Of a DNA stretch of 64,000 nucleotides, positions 51,055-59,778 are shown piece after piece. Within the stretch, counting starts at the first letter, position 1, and each line of letters begins with the position of its first letter. Position numbers and translations under genes: made by a program. Under the pieces are notes generated by a model. The model had not been told where the DNA came from. It ran no database searches and was given only the letters and a program-made list of their open reading frames with translations. The DNA comes from DATFKA01 sp035268885 (GTDB lineage: Bacteria; Bacteroidota; Bacteroidia; Chitinophagales; Saprospiraceae). Location of the stretch: contig DATFKA010000012.1 of NCBI GenBank assembly GCA_035268885.1, positions 1 through 64,000 of the forward strand. The letters are read 5' to 3'.

Positions 51055-51378
51055 ATGATTATCACCTCTACCGACCACATCGCTGGTTACGAAATTACCG
51101 AGACACTAGACATTGCCCGTGGCAGTACCGTTCGCGCCCGTAATCTGGGACGTGACATCTTCGCCGGACTAAAAAATCTGGTGGGTGGAGAGATTCGGGA
51201 ATACACCCAATTAATGGCCGCAGCACGCGAGCAGGCCATCGAGCGTATGGAGGCGGATGCCGAGGACCTTGGTGCCGACGCTATCATTAACGTACGTTTT
51301 ATGACGGCCATGGTAATGCAGGGGGCCTCGGAAATACTGGCTTACGGTACGGCGGTTAAGATTAGGAAAATAGCTTAG
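51055..51378 (+). CDS. ybjQ: YbjQ family protein (DUF74)
   Basis: A 107-residue protein of the YbjQ/DUF74 family, thought to form a pentameric beta-sandwich ring; some relatives are annotated as heavy-metal binding, with weak evidence. Typical text is ITSTDHIAGYEITETLDIARGSTVRARNLGRD, with VGGEIREYTQLMAAAREQAIERM and DAIINVRF. Length is standard. The ribosome-binding site is replaced by a pyrimidine-rich triple repeat. Confidence 0.9.
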   Translation: MIITSTDHIAGYEITETLDIARGSTVRARNLGRDIFAGLKNLVGGEIREYTQLMAAAREQAIERMEADAEDLGADAIINVRFMTAMVMQGASEILAYGTAVKIRKIA

Positions 51379-51466
51379 GCCGGGACTTCGGACCTTGCTG
51401 CGACGAACTATTTTGCCGGTAGAATCCTTTATATGAAAAACTAACCCACCGAAGAAACGAAAAACT

Positions 51467-51934
51467 ATGGCTAAAAAAGAAATAAGAGACGTTGAAATTG
51501 TCAATCGGCGTGCCCGATTTGAGTACCACTTTGATTCTAAATACGAAGCGGGTATCAAATTAACCGGTACCGAGGTCAAGTCGGTGCGAATGGGGCAAGC
51601 TAACCTCTCCGACGCCTACTGTGTCTTTGAAGACGGAGAGCTCTACGTCGTCAGTATGTTCATTTCAGAATACAAATTTGCCAACCAGTTTAACCACGAG
51701 ACCCGCCGCAAACGCAAGCTCCTGCTCAAGAAAAATCAGCTGCGCAAACTGGAGAAAAAGGTAAAAGAGCGCGGCTTCACGATTGTACCCTATCGCCTGT
51801 ACTTCAATGATCGGAACTTTGTTAAAGTAGAAATCGCCCTTGCTCAGGGTAAAAAGGTGTACGATAAGCGGCAGTCAATCAAGGAAAAAGATGCGAAGCG
51901 CGATCTCGCCCGGATAAAAAAAGTGAGATTATAG
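51467..51934 (+). CDS. smpB: SsrA-binding protein SmpB
   Basis: Binds tmRNA and rescues stalled ribosomes. The family motif EAGIKLTGTEVKSVRMGQANLSDAYCVF is within residues 26-54, and the C-terminal basic tail is KGKKVYDKRQSIKEKDAKRDLAR, which enters the mRNA channel of the ribosome. 155 residues is typical. The tmRNA gene is not seen in the window. Confidence 0.97.
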   Translation: MAKKEIRDVEIVNRRARFEYHFDSKYEAGIKLTGTEVKSVRMGQANLSDAYCVFEDGELYVVSMFISEYKFANQFNHETRRKRKLLLKKNQLRKLEKKVKERGFTIVPYRLYFNDRNFVKVEIALAQGKKVYDKRQSIKEKDAKRDLARIKKVRL

Positions 51935-52086
51935 TACCCTCTGTGTAAAAACCAATTTTATTCTGTGGATTTCTGCCTAGTATACCTTACATTAGCATTG
52001 ATAGTTAGGCTAGGAAAAGAAAAATTGGAATCTATCCATTTTGATTTTCTTTATTGCCTATTCCACCACCTCAAAATTTTCAATGT

Positions 52087-52428
52087 ATGAGTAAATTTGA
52101 TGAAGCAATTGCGCTTTATAAGGAAGAAATGAAAAAGATGAAAATTTCCATCGACGAAGAGCTACTCCACGGAATAACCAAATCGTTGGGACCATCTATC
52201 TACTCTGAAGATTCAAACAAAGTATCTTGTTCTGATCCCGAAGAGCTGGCACGCGTAAAAAAGAACTTCATGATCAAAAAGCTTGGTCTTGATGATAGCC
52301 CTACATTGGATGACCATGTGAAAGCAGTCTGCGAGGAAATGGGAACTTCTAATCGCCGTAAGTTCCGTGCGATCTTTTATTATTTGATCGTGCAGAAGTA
52401 CAAAGGAAAGCGTTCTATGTTCGTTTAA
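52087..52428 (+). CDS. DUF2853 family protein
   Basis: A 113-residue acidic and basic helical protein, function unknown. The start at 52087 (MSKFDEAIALYKEEMKKM) is the family-like N-terminus; an earlier frame opening at 52054 gives a Pro-rich extension. Conserved text: ITKSLGPSIYSEDSNKVSCSDPEELARVKKNF and SNRRKFRAIFYYLIVQKY. A strong terminator follows. Confidence 0.85.
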   Translation: MSKFDEAIALYKEEMKKMKISIDEELLHGITKSLGPSIYSEDSNKVSCSDPEELARVKKNFMIKKLGLDDSPTLDDHVKAVCEEMGTSNRRKFRAIFYYLIVQKYKGKRSMFV

Positions 52429-52459
52429 GACATTGAAGTGGATTAAACTTTTTCACACT

Positions 52460-52495
52460 AAAGCATCTATGTTAGTGATGGCATAGGTGCTTTTT
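52460..52495 (+). terminator. Terminator of the DUF2853 gene
   Basis: AAAGCATCTATG (52460-52471) pairs with CATAGGTGCTTT (52482-52493), one G-T pair, followed by T's. Confidence 0.8.
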
Positions 52496-52558
52496 GGTGG
52501 TCCATAAACTATTTCAATACGGCAAAGCGTTTTATGAATACACCAGTACTTTAAAGCT

Positions 52559-53419
52559 ATGAAAACCTTCGCCACCGTACTCTGTCTGATTTTGCTACTT
52601 TCCTGTCAGAATGGTCCGACCGTACAGGCACAGGAAATCACAACCGATAGTCTGCCGACCCCCACATTTTTGCCGGAAGGCCAAACCATCGCAGACCGTT
52701 TCCTCCCCCCGGCTGACTTTCAGCGATCTACCGTACCCAAAGGCTCTTTCGCGGGTTTTTTGCGTACGCTTCCACTTGAAAAACACGGAGCCCCCGTACA
52801 TTATTTCGACGGCAAAATCAAAAACCGAAAAGATGTACACGTGGCCGTCATTGACCTGGAGGTCGGAGACCGTGATCTACAACAGTGTGCGGATGCTATC
52901 ATGCGCCTGCGAGCCGAATACCTCTATCAAAATAAGAAATACGATCAAATCGCTTTTAATTTCACGAATGGTTTTCGCGCGGATTATGCTAAATGGAGAG
53001 CCGGTCAACGGATTAAGGTAGAGGGTAACGAGGTCAGCTGGACGGATGCCGGGCGACCCGACGACTCTTATGAGCACTTCCGAAAATACCTGGATATGGT
53101 CTTTGCCTACGCCGGTACCCTTTCCCTCGAAAGAGAACTGGCCCCCGTATCCATCGACAGTATTCAGATCGGTGATGTATTTATCAGAGGCGGCAGCCCC
53201 GGACACGCCATTATCGTAGTAGATTTGGCCGAAAATGAAGATAGCGGGGAGCGGCTCTTTCTACTGGCTCAATCTTATATGCCCGCACAAGACATTCACT
53301 TGCTGAGTAACCCCAGGAATAAACGACTCAGTCCCTGGTACACCAACCGGTTTAATGGGCGCCTGGTAACGCCCGAATGGATGTTTGAGCAAGAACAGCT
53401 TAGACGATTTAAACCTTAA
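52559..53419 (+). CDS. DUF4846 family exported lipoprotein-like protein
   Basis: A 286-residue protein. The leader ends ILLLSCQNG, a possible lipobox. The core is that of DUF4846: PADFQRSTVPKGSFAGFLRTLPL, then QQCADAIMRLRAEYLYQNKKYDQIAFNFTNGF, and RGGSPGHAIIVVDLAEN with an invariant-looking His. The family is common in Bacteroidota and has no assigned activity. The stop overlaps the convergent DUF547 gene by 4 bp. Confidence 0.85.
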   Translation: MKTFATVLCLILLLSCQNGPTVQAQEITTDSLPTPTFLPEGQTIADRFLPPADFQRSTVPKGSFAGFLRTLPLEKHGAPVHYFDGKIKNRKDVHVAVIDLEVGDRDLQQCADAIMRLRAEYLYQNKKYDQIAFNFTNGFRADYAKWRAGQRIKVEGNEVSWTDAGRPDDSYEHFRKYLDMVFAYAGTLSLERELAPVSIDSIQIGDVFIRGGSPGHAIIVVDLAENEDSGERLFLLAQSYMPAQDIHLLSNPRNKRLSPWYTNRFNGRLVTPEWMFEQEQLRRFKP

Positions 53420-54183
53420 TCCCGCTGCTCATTCAAGCTCCAGTTGTAATCCCGAAATTCTACCTTGGCATCCTGATTAATCTGAACGTCCTCACTGTAT
53501 TTATTCAGAAATTCAATACGCGAGTCGTATTGCTTTTTGAAATCGCCCCAGTACCAGGTCAAGATCTTAGAAAGCTGTACTCGGTCGGGCGCCAATATAT
53601 TTTTATCTCCGTTGACAAACTCGCGGGTCACCCGCTCCAATTGTTGGTCTACAATATCAGCCTGGTAGGCGAAATTGGCTAACTTGGGACAAGAACGGGC
53701 CGCACAATTTACCGCGAAGTGAATACGTGGCTCATTAAATTTAGGTCGGATAATCCCGTGCTCAATATTATTTAGACTATAGGCCTGCCCTTCGATCTCA
53801 ATAAACTCGATATCAAACACGCCATTTACAAAGGGAATACCCGATTTGATATCCTTGATACTCTTCGTAGGGTAATTATCGATAATTAATTTTACCGTGA
53901 AAGCATTATAGGCATTGATCCAATAAGCCAATCGCTCGTCACGGTTCCAGTTCTTCTTGTTGGGATGGTGATTGCGCAGGGTGTTCAAATAGCGATTAAA
54001 GCGCATACTATCGGCTATGATGCCCTGGTAATCCACCAGACCGGCTTCATTTACGTGATCTTTCAGTATACGATCCCAATCGTTGTGTTGAATGGGCTGG
54101 GAGCCAGATTGTACATCCTTAACTTTACATTGGTTTAGGGTGAGCAAAGACAGCAAGCAAATGAATAATTGGTAAATACGCAT
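53416..54183 (-). CDS. DUF547 family exported protein
   Basis: A 255-residue protein with a lipoprotein-like leader (ICLLSLLTLNQCK). ATG at 54183 (MRIYQLF) is used; the frame is open upstream to 54225. DUF547 text is WNRDERLAYWINAYNAFTVKLII, the KSIKDIKSGI region and RIHFAVNCAARSCPKL, which has a conserved Cys-x2-x-Cys pattern (NCAARSC). Function unknown, probably periplasmic. Confidence 0.87.
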   Translation of the reverse strand: MRIYQLFICLLSLLTLNQCKVKDVQSGSQPIQHNDWDRILKDHVNEAGLVDYQGIIADSMRFNRYLNTLRNHHPNKKNWNRDERLAYWINAYNAFTVKLIIDNYPTKSIKDIKSGIPFVNGVFDIEFIEIEGQAYSLNNIEHGIIRPKFNEPRIHFAVNCAARSCPKLANFAYQADIVDQQLERVTREFVNGDKNILAPDRVQLSKILTWYWGDFKKQYDSRIEFLNKYSEDVQINQDAKVEFRDYNWSLNEQRD

Positions 54184-54315
54184 GGTTTTCCGTTTATTTT
54201 GAGTAATACTCTTCGACAACAACACATACGGGGAAATGTATGCTGTCAGTTTTCAAATTTCAGCGTATTGTCCCAGAGCGGACGCTAGTGGCTCAGAAAA
54301 CAACCCCCCGAGCCT

Positions 54316-54870
54316 CTAGGATGGAGGGGCTTGCAGGTCTAATTCTTCCTTGTTTTCCTGTAGCACTTTGATGATGAAAGCAATCAGGTCTTTCAAGTCC
54401 CAGCCGATCAGTTCGGCCCCCTTACGTACTTCATCACGGTCGACACTGGCGGCGAAAGTCTTGGTTTTTAATTTCTTGGTCACGGATTTCACTTTCATCC
54501 CCTCTATGCGCGTCGGCCGAATCAGCGCAGCTGCGTAAATAAATCCGGTCAATTCATCGGCAGCAACAATACATTTATCTAATGGGCTCTCGCGAGGTAC
54601 CTTCCATTTGGTATAATGTCCGGCAATCGCGTGGGCAATTTCTGTTTCGCCCATTTCTTCTAGTTGCTTTACGATAACATTGGGGTGCTGATCCGGATAC
54701 TTCTCGTAATCGGCATCGTGGAGCAAACCGGTAGCGGCGAAGGTTTCAGGGTCTTCGCCAAAATGCCTGGCCATGGCTTCCATCACTAATTCTACGGTGC
54801 GGGCGTGACGCAAAAGCGATGCTCCCGTCGTCATACTTTCGAGGATGGTTCTGGCTTCTGATCTGGTCAT
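54316..54870 (-). CDS. HD-superfamily hydrolase (HDIG type)
   Basis: A 184-residue soluble protein. Metal-binding pattern: LLRHARTVELVMEAMARHF (first His), TGLLHDADYEKY (the His-Asp pair, like the HDIG motif), then HAIAGHYTKW and a distal Asp in CIVAADELTGFIYA. The substrate is unknown. Family relatives act on nucleotides or are 'HAD-like regulators'. It is alone on the minus strand, divergent from the 54961 gene. Confidence 0.83.
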   Translation of the reverse strand: MTRSEARTILESMTTGASLLRHARTVELVMEAMARHFGEDPETFAATGLLHDADYEKYPDQHPNVIVKQLEEMGETEIAHAIAGHYTKWKVPRESPLDKCIVAADELTGFIYAAALIRPTRIEGMKVKSVTKKLKTKTFAASVDRDEVRKGAELIGWDLKDLIAFIIKVLQENKEELDLQAPPS

Positions 54871-54913
54871 GTTTTATTTCGTTTTGATCTATACGGATGA
54901 GTCAAGGCATGCC

Positions 54914-54943
54914 TTGTCTTTACGTCAAATTAGTTTATATTTC
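54914..54943 (+). promoter_or_regulatory. Promoter of the 54961-55876 unit
   Basis: TTG (54914-54916), 19 bases, TATATTTC (54936-54943), one mismatch from TAnnTTTG, ending 17 bases before the ATG at 54961. A leader of about 10 bases is implied. Confidence 0.45.
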
Positions 54944-54960
54944 TGTAAAATAGCATCCTT

Positions 54961-55293
54961 ATGGAAGAAGACCAAATGAACCTAACTACGGCCCTGATCC
55001 GGCGTGATTTTGCCCTGGAAGCGAAGGAAGGCCTCATCGATGAGGAAGAATTGCAGCGCCTGCTGGCTAATCAGATCGCTTACATGATCGAGCACGATCT
55101 GGAGATTCTGCTTAGCCTGATGTACCGTCTTGATATTCCGGAGGACAAAGTCCACCTGGCGCTATCCCCTCTGTCATCGGAGGCCCCCAATATTGCACTG
55201 GCTAAGCTGGTCATTGAACGCCAGAAGAAACGCGCCTTCACCAAGCTAAAATACAAACCTGAGGATCTGGGCGACGGCTGGTCCTGGGATTAA
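54961..55293 (+). CDS. Small conserved-looking protein of unknown function
   Basis: A 110-residue protein, highly charged and helical (ALIRRDFALEAKEGLIDEEELQRLLANQ), with the C-terminus KYKPEDLGDGWSWD. No family recognised. The gene is directly followed by a Crp-type regulator gene (13 bp) and shares its likely promoter, so the two are probably co-expressed. Confidence 0.65.
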   Translation: MEEDQMNLTTALIRRDFALEAKEGLIDEEELQRLLANQIAYMIEHDLEILLSLMYRLDIPEDKVHLALSPLSSEAPNIALAKLVIERQKKRAFTKLKYKPEDLGDGWSWD

Positions 55294-55306
55294 ACAAAAC
55301 AGAGCC

Positions 55307-55876
55307 ATGCACGAGTTACTCTTTCAATATTTTCAGGAAAAAACCAAGATCAGCCCGACGCAATTCCAGGATATCTGTCCTTTTTTCGAGCCAAAGCTCG
55401 TAAAAAAGAAAGAATTTCTTTTGATGGAACAGGAGGTCTGTCGCTATATTTTTTTTGTAAATCGGGGGTGTTTACAGCTATATTCGGTTGACGAGGCTGG
55501 ACAAGAGTTGACCAGGTACCTTGCCTTCGAAAGAAAATTTGCAACGGCACTGACCAGCTTTATTCAGCAAGCTCCCTCTTTTGAGTACATTCAGGCAGCA
55601 GTAGACACCGAGCTACTGAGAGTGACTTACGAAAATTTCTATCACCTGGTAGATACTAACCCTGCCGTTCGTTTTGTCTACCGCGGTATTCTGGAGAATG
55701 CCTATATTACCTCGCAAGAGAGAATTTATAACTTTCTGGGTAAGACGGCTCTGGAAAAGCTCCACTGGCTACTCGAAAGCCAACCGGATATTTTCAATCG
55801 TTTACCCAGTCAGGTCATTGCTTCTTATCTGGGCATGACCCCTTACACGCTCAGCCGCTTAAAAGCAGATTTATAA
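55307..55876 (+). CDS. Crp/Fnr family transcriptional regulator
   Basis: A 189-residue protein: a cyclic-nucleotide-binding-type beta-roll (about residues 25-115, KEFLLMEQEVCRYIFFVNRGCLQLY) and a short C-terminal helix-turn-helix (QVIASYLGMTPYTLSRLKADL) for DNA. The residues that bind cAMP are not preserved, so the ligand is unknown; no Fe-S cysteine set of Fnr is present. Target genes cannot be inferred; auto-regulation of the unit is possible. Confidence 0.88.
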   Translation: MHELLFQYFQEKTKISPTQFQDICPFFEPKLVKKKEFLLMEQEVCRYIFFVNRGCLQLYSVDEAGQELTRYLAFERKFATALTSFIQQAPSFEYIQAAVDTELLRVTYENFYHLVDTNPAVRFVYRGILENAYITSQERIYNFLGKTALEKLHWLLESQPDIFNRLPSQVIASYLGMTPYTLSRLKADL

Positions 55877-55924
55877 ACGGCGTTCTTGCTCTACCGCAAG
55901 GTTTCTTATTCCCAGGCAGCCTAA

Positions 55925-55944
55925 CTTTAGTCCTAAAACTAAAG
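55925..55944 (+). promoter_or_regulatory. Hairpin directly adjoining the start codon of 55945
   Basis: CTTTAGT (55925-55931) and ACTAAAG (55938-55944) pair perfectly around a 6-base loop, and the right arm ends at the base before the ATG. As RNA it would cover the ribosome-binding region. Confidence 0.5.
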
Positions 55945-56616
55945 ATGAACCATTCACCATTCCAGTGGAGCCGACCATTGCTTACTTGTCTATCGCTGCT
56001 TTTCCTGACTACCACCTTCATACATGCCCAGCCCCCCAAACCACCAACCCCAGTAGAAGTCTTTTTAGGCCATCAACAGGTTAATTTTCAGATGGTGGTG
56101 AAAAAGAAGTTTGCTCCGATGAGCAAAATGAGCTTCTTTTCGGTAGCTACTTTTAATGCTGACTATCCAGGTGGAGATGATGATTTCGAGATGATAATCC
56201 CTGTACAGTTGAGCTATGAGCTAGGGAAAGGCTTTGGTATGATGGCGGGCTCTAATATTAATTCAGCCATAGGCTTTTCCCCCATTATCGGGCCTCAATA
56301 CACTTATGCCTCGCCAAAACTCCTGGTCGTCTCTGTACTTTCTTTCTTCCTGAATGAGAAAAAAGATATAGAGTTTTTTGGTCTTTACGAATTTAAGCCG
56401 CCCCTTAATGAGCAATGGACCTTATACAATCGCTTACAAATGCTTTACGTGCACAACCCAACCGATGGTATACATAACCGAAGTTATCTACACCTGCGTA
56501 CTGGCCTGAAGCGGGAAGCCTTCATCTTTGGGCTAGCCGCTAACCTGGATCAATACGGGCCTGAAATGAGGTATCAGGATAACTTTGGCCTGTTCGTACG
56601 GTGGGAGTTTCAGTGA
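55945..56616 (+). CDS. Exported protein, possible outer-membrane beta-barrel
   Basis: A 223-residue protein with a signal peptide ending in TTTFIHAQ. The mature region alternates aromatic and hydrophobic residues (MSFFSVATFNADYPGG, LLVVSVLSFFLNEK, AFIFGLAANLDQYG) and ends in FVRWEFQ, as do many outer-membrane barrels (terminal aromatic). No family recognised. Start overlaps a hairpin. Convergent with 56617-57429, stop codons abutting. Confidence 0.62.
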   Translation: MNHSPFQWSRPLLTCLSLLFLTTTFIHAQPPKPPTPVEVFLGHQQVNFQMVVKKKFAPMSKMSFFSVATFNADYPGGDDDFEMIIPVQLSYELGKGFGMMAGSNINSAIGFSPIIGPQYTYASPKLLVVSVLSFFLNEKKDIEFFGLYEFKPPLNEQWTLYNRLQMLYVHNPTDGIHNRSYLHLRTGLKREAFIFGLAANLDQYGPEMRYQDNFGLFVRWEFQ

Positions 56617-57429
56617 TCAAGACTTATTAAAATAAAAACCCTGATCTACTGGTGATGCATAATCTGCAGGTAATAACTGGCTCAAAACCAGCTCATCGTA
56701 TTCCAGGTATTGAATAGGCAGACAGCGGATTTTGCGACTACCGTCCAGGGCATAAACAATCAGAAATTTACCGCTGGGCGAGAGCACCCACTTTCCGAAG
56801 GTAGTTTTACGAATATCCTGAGCAGCGGAGATCAAAGTCTGGGCAAAGGTTCCATCCGCTTTAAGGTCTACCAGGATTTTTGCTTTTACCGGCGGCCCAT
56901 TTGAAGTCGAGAAGGAGGGAAGAGAAGCGATCACTTCCGAGGCCAGGTTATGTTCCCAGTGCCCCTGTATCGCCTGCATTACCGAGCTGTACCGGCGCTC
57001 CGATCCCTTTTGATATTGCAGGAGCAGCAATTCATCGGAATCGACGTTTTCCAGATTGATTCCATCACAGTTTTGCTCTACCAGATAGCGCAATTCTTTT
57101 TGGTGATCCATATTGCTCAAATAAAGAATAGCAGCGGTATAGTGATACTGAACGGTCCAGGCTGCTTTTTCTACCCGGTATTCTTTTCCTGACTGGCGAA
57201 TAACAAACAAAGTGCCGTCTTCCTGAAAAGACCAATCGGCTACCTCCGCCTCTTTGGAAGCCCAGGTACCCTGAATTAGATCCTGACGTACCTGCTCTAC
57301 CGGAGAGAGGGTTGCATTGAGTTCTCTAAAATAATCACGACAAGGTGCCGTATCTTTCATTTCGGTCGGTATAGCTAAGCCCGTACTCAGGTAAAAAACG
57401 GTCATCAATAGTGCACATAGGGATTTCAT
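56617..57429 (-). CDS. Exported protein with two lipocalin-like repeats
   Basis: A 270-residue protein with a signal peptide (SLCALLMTVFYLSTGLA). Two similar segments are seen: LIQGTWASKEAEVADWSFQEDGTLFVI (from about residue 50) and AIQGHWEHNLASEVIASL with FGKWVLSPSGKFLIVYA (from about 145), which have the G-x-W start and strand pattern of lipocalin-like/META families. Ligand unknown. Long 5' AT-rich region (57430-57758) shared with recO. Confidence 0.6.
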   Translation of the reverse strand: MKSLCALLMTVFYLSTGLAIPTEMKDTAPCRDYFRELNATLSPVEQVRQDLIQGTWASKEAEVADWSFQEDGTLFVIRQSGKEYRVEKAAWTVQYHYTAAILYLSNMDHQKELRYLVEQNCDGINLENVDSDELLLLQYQKGSERRYSSVMQAIQGHWEHNLASEVIASLPSFSTSNGPPVKAKILVDLKADGTFAQTLISAAQDIRKTTFGKWVLSPSGKFLIVYALDGSRKIRCLPIQYLEYDELVLSQLLPADYASPVDQGFYFNKS

Positions 57430-57711
57430 AATTTTTAGATTTTGGATGTCGGATGAAAGAATCAGATCGGAAATAATTCAATAATGAGTATAAACTATTT
57501 GTTAACTTTTTGTCTTCTGTTTATTTTCCGATCCAGCCAGTTTATTACAAAGACAAAGATAATCCCAAAAAGATGCATTCTAAACGCCTTCAAGACTATT
57601 TATTTTTAAAAAAAACCTTAAATATTTGTTAATCCTTAAGGCTGATGCTTTTCCTATTCGTCCAAATTATACGCAAATAGTTTATACTTTTTAGATGTCC
57701 TTTTAAAGCTT

Positions 57712-57719
57712 TATCTTTG
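57712..57719 (+). promoter_or_regulatory. Possible -7 box of the recO promoter
   Basis: TATCTTTG matches TAnnTTTG; a start about 8 bases further on leaves a leader of about 32 bases to the ATG at 57759. The -33 box is unclear. The rest of the 329 bp gap (57430-57758) is AT-rich, without other visible signals. Confidence 0.4.
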
Positions 57720-57758
57720 CTTTTGGCACTGGAAAAAAAGTGTCCAAATTATGTATCT

Positions 57759-58484
57759 ATGCTGTTGAAAACCCGCGGTATTTTATTACGCGCCATCAAA
57801 TATTCCGAAACAAGTCTTATCCTCGATGTGTACACACGAGAAAAGGGGCTAAAAAAGTATATCGTCAGTGGTGTACGCAAAAACAAGGCACGTATGCACG
57901 CCAACTTATTTCAGGTCATGTCTATCCTTGATCTGGTCGCGTATGATCGATCCGATCGCGACCTGCACCGCCTCAAAGAAGCACAAAGTGCTTTCCTTTA
58001 TCAACGCATCCCCTTCGAGGTACCCCGCAGTGCCATTGGCATGTTTATCATTGAGGTGACCCGCAAAGCCATCCACGATGCCGAATCCAATCCGGAGCTA
58101 TACGATCTGCTGGAAAACTTTCTCTCCTTTCTGGACCAAACTCCAGACTCTATAGCCAATATTCATTTATTGTACCTTTTGCAGTTCAGTGCTTACCTGG
58201 GCATTATGCCGGAGCTAGACTACGAGAAAAAGCGACCCTTCTTTGATTTACAGGAGGGGCATTTCACGGCTGCCGTACCCTCCCACTCCAATTACCTAGA
58301 CGAATCAGAGGCCCTTTTGTTACATCAATTACTGGAATGTGATCTACGGGAAGTTGGACACTTGAAAATGACGGCTTCCGAACGTAAAACCCTACTGAAT
58401 CACCTGCTGGATTACTACCGTATCCACCTCGATCATTTTAATACGATTCACGCGCACCGAATTCTGGAAGAGATCCTGCGCTGA
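57759..58484 (+). CDS. recO: DNA repair protein RecO
   Basis: Helps RecA load on single-stranded DNA in the RecFOR pathway. The N-terminal OB-fold shows LKTRGILLRAIKYSETSLILDVYTREKGLKKYIVSGVRK; the C-terminal part is helical. The typical zinc-binding cysteines of some RecO proteins are absent here. ATG 57759 is chosen because the upstream frame (TTG at 57717) precedes the likely transcription start. 241 residues. The hydrolase-OsmC gene follows 10 bp later (long frame) or 82 bp (preferred start). Confidence 0.92.
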   Translation: MLLKTRGILLRAIKYSETSLILDVYTREKGLKKYIVSGVRKNKARMHANLFQVMSILDLVAYDRSDRDLHRLKEAQSAFLYQRIPFEVPRSAIGMFIIEVTRKAIHDAESNPELYDLLENFLSFLDQTPDSIANIHLLYLLQFSAYLGIMPELDYEKKRPFFDLQEGHFTAAVPSHSNYLDESEALLLHQLLECDLREVGHLKMTASERKTLLNHLLDYYRIHLDHFNTIHAHRILEEILR

Positions 58485-58566
58485 TCGAAATTACTTGTCT
58501 GATAATGACGCCCGATTTAAGGCTTATTCAACAAACCGTCAAATCAATAAATCAATAATCGCACGC

Positions 58567-59778
58567 ATGCAATCATCCAAATTTCAATTCGAAAATACTC
58601 AGGGCGAGCAGCTCGTTGGTCGACTGGATTTCCCCGTCAATCAGCACCCCCACACCTTTGTGCTCTTTGCTCATTGTTTCACCTGTAATAAAAGCCTAAC
58701 CGCCGTACGCAATATCAGCCGGGAGCTGACCCTGGAAGGTTTTGCGGTACTCCGCTTTGATTTTACCGGGCTGGGGGAGAGTGAAGGAGATTTCGCCGAT
58801 ACTAATTTCTCTTCTAACGTAGAAGACCTTTTACAGGCCGCCGAAGAACTAAAGCGGCAACACCAGGCGCCAGCGGTACTCGTTGGTCACTCACTGGGAG
58901 GAGCTGCTGTTATAAAAGCGGCCTGTGAACTGGATTACGTAAAAGCTGTCGTCGCCATTGGCGCCCCTTTTTCTCCCAGTCACGTAAGTCATCTTTTAGA
59001 CGATAGTCTTTCCGAACTACAAGTCAGAGGAGAAGCAAAAGTGCAGATTGGCGGCCGGCCCTTTACCGTAAAAAAGCAATTCCTGGAGGATATCCGCGAG
59101 CATCAACTGGGGGAGTGCCTCGAGAGACTAAAGAAAGGACTACTCATCATGCACTCCCCACAAGACAAAATTGTAGAAATTGAGAATGCCGCTAAGATGT
59201 ACCAGGCTGCCCGGCACCCTAAAAGCTTTGTCACCCTGGATGGAGCCGATCACCTGCTCTCGCATAAAAAAGACTCTAAATATGCTGGCGACATGATCGC
59301 TACCTGGGCTAGAAAATACCTCACTCTACCCGAAAAAGAAGCGCTGGAAGTAGAAAAGGAGGTCGCCGTAAGACTAGGCAACGAAGGATTTACTACAGAA
59401 ATCATGATGGGTAAGCACAGTCTAACCGCCGATGAACCAGAATCGGTGGGGGGCAATGACTTCGGCCCCTCGCCCTACGACCTACTATCCGCTAGCCTGG
59501 GTGCTTGTACCTCTATGACCCTACAGATGTATGCCCGCCGCAAAAAATGGGACTTACAGGAAGTAGTCGTTCATTTGGAGCACTACAAAGACCATATCGA
59601 TGATGCTCAGGAAACCGAAGACCCTAAAAGTAAGCTTGACCACTTTGACCGCATCATTGAGTTGGAGGGCGACCTGGATGAGGAGCAACGTGCCAAACTA
59701 CTGGAAATCGCTAATAAATGTCCGGTTCACCGTACGCTACATTCGGATATCAAGGTGAATACCCGACTTCAGGATTAA
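58567..59778 (+). CDS. Alpha/beta hydrolase fused to OsmC-type domain
   Basis: A 403-residue two-domain protein. The N-terminal alpha/beta hydrolase (about 1-250) has a nucleophile elbow VLVGHSLGGAAV, and DGADHLLSHKKD supplies the His. The C-terminal OsmC domain (about 275-400) has the peroxidase-type cysteines SASLGACTSMTL and NKCPVHRTL, as in organic hydroperoxide reductases. The ATG at 58567 (MQSSKFQFENTQGE) is preferred to a TTG at 58495. It could link detoxification of hydroperoxides with ester cleavage; the fusion is known in Bacteroidota. Overlaps the convergent acetyltransferase gene by 4 bp. Confidence 0.9.
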   Translation: MQSSKFQFENTQGEQLVGRLDFPVNQHPHTFVLFAHCFTCNKSLTAVRNISRELTLEGFAVLRFDFTGLGESEGDFADTNFSSNVEDLLQAAEELKRQHQAPAVLVGHSLGGAAVIKAACELDYVKAVVAIGAPFSPSHVSHLLDDSLSELQVRGEAKVQIGGRPFTVKKQFLEDIREHQLGECLERLKKGLLIMHSPQDKIVEIENAAKMYQAARHPKSFVTLDGADHLLSHKKDSKYAGDMIATWARKYLTLPEKEALEVEKEVAVRLGNEGFTTEIMMGKHSLTADEPESVGGNDFGPSPYDLLSASLGACTSMTLQMYARRKKWDLQEVVVHLEHYKDHIDDAQETEDPKSKLDHFDRIIELEGDLDEEQRAKLLEIANKCPVHRTLHSDIKVNTRLQD

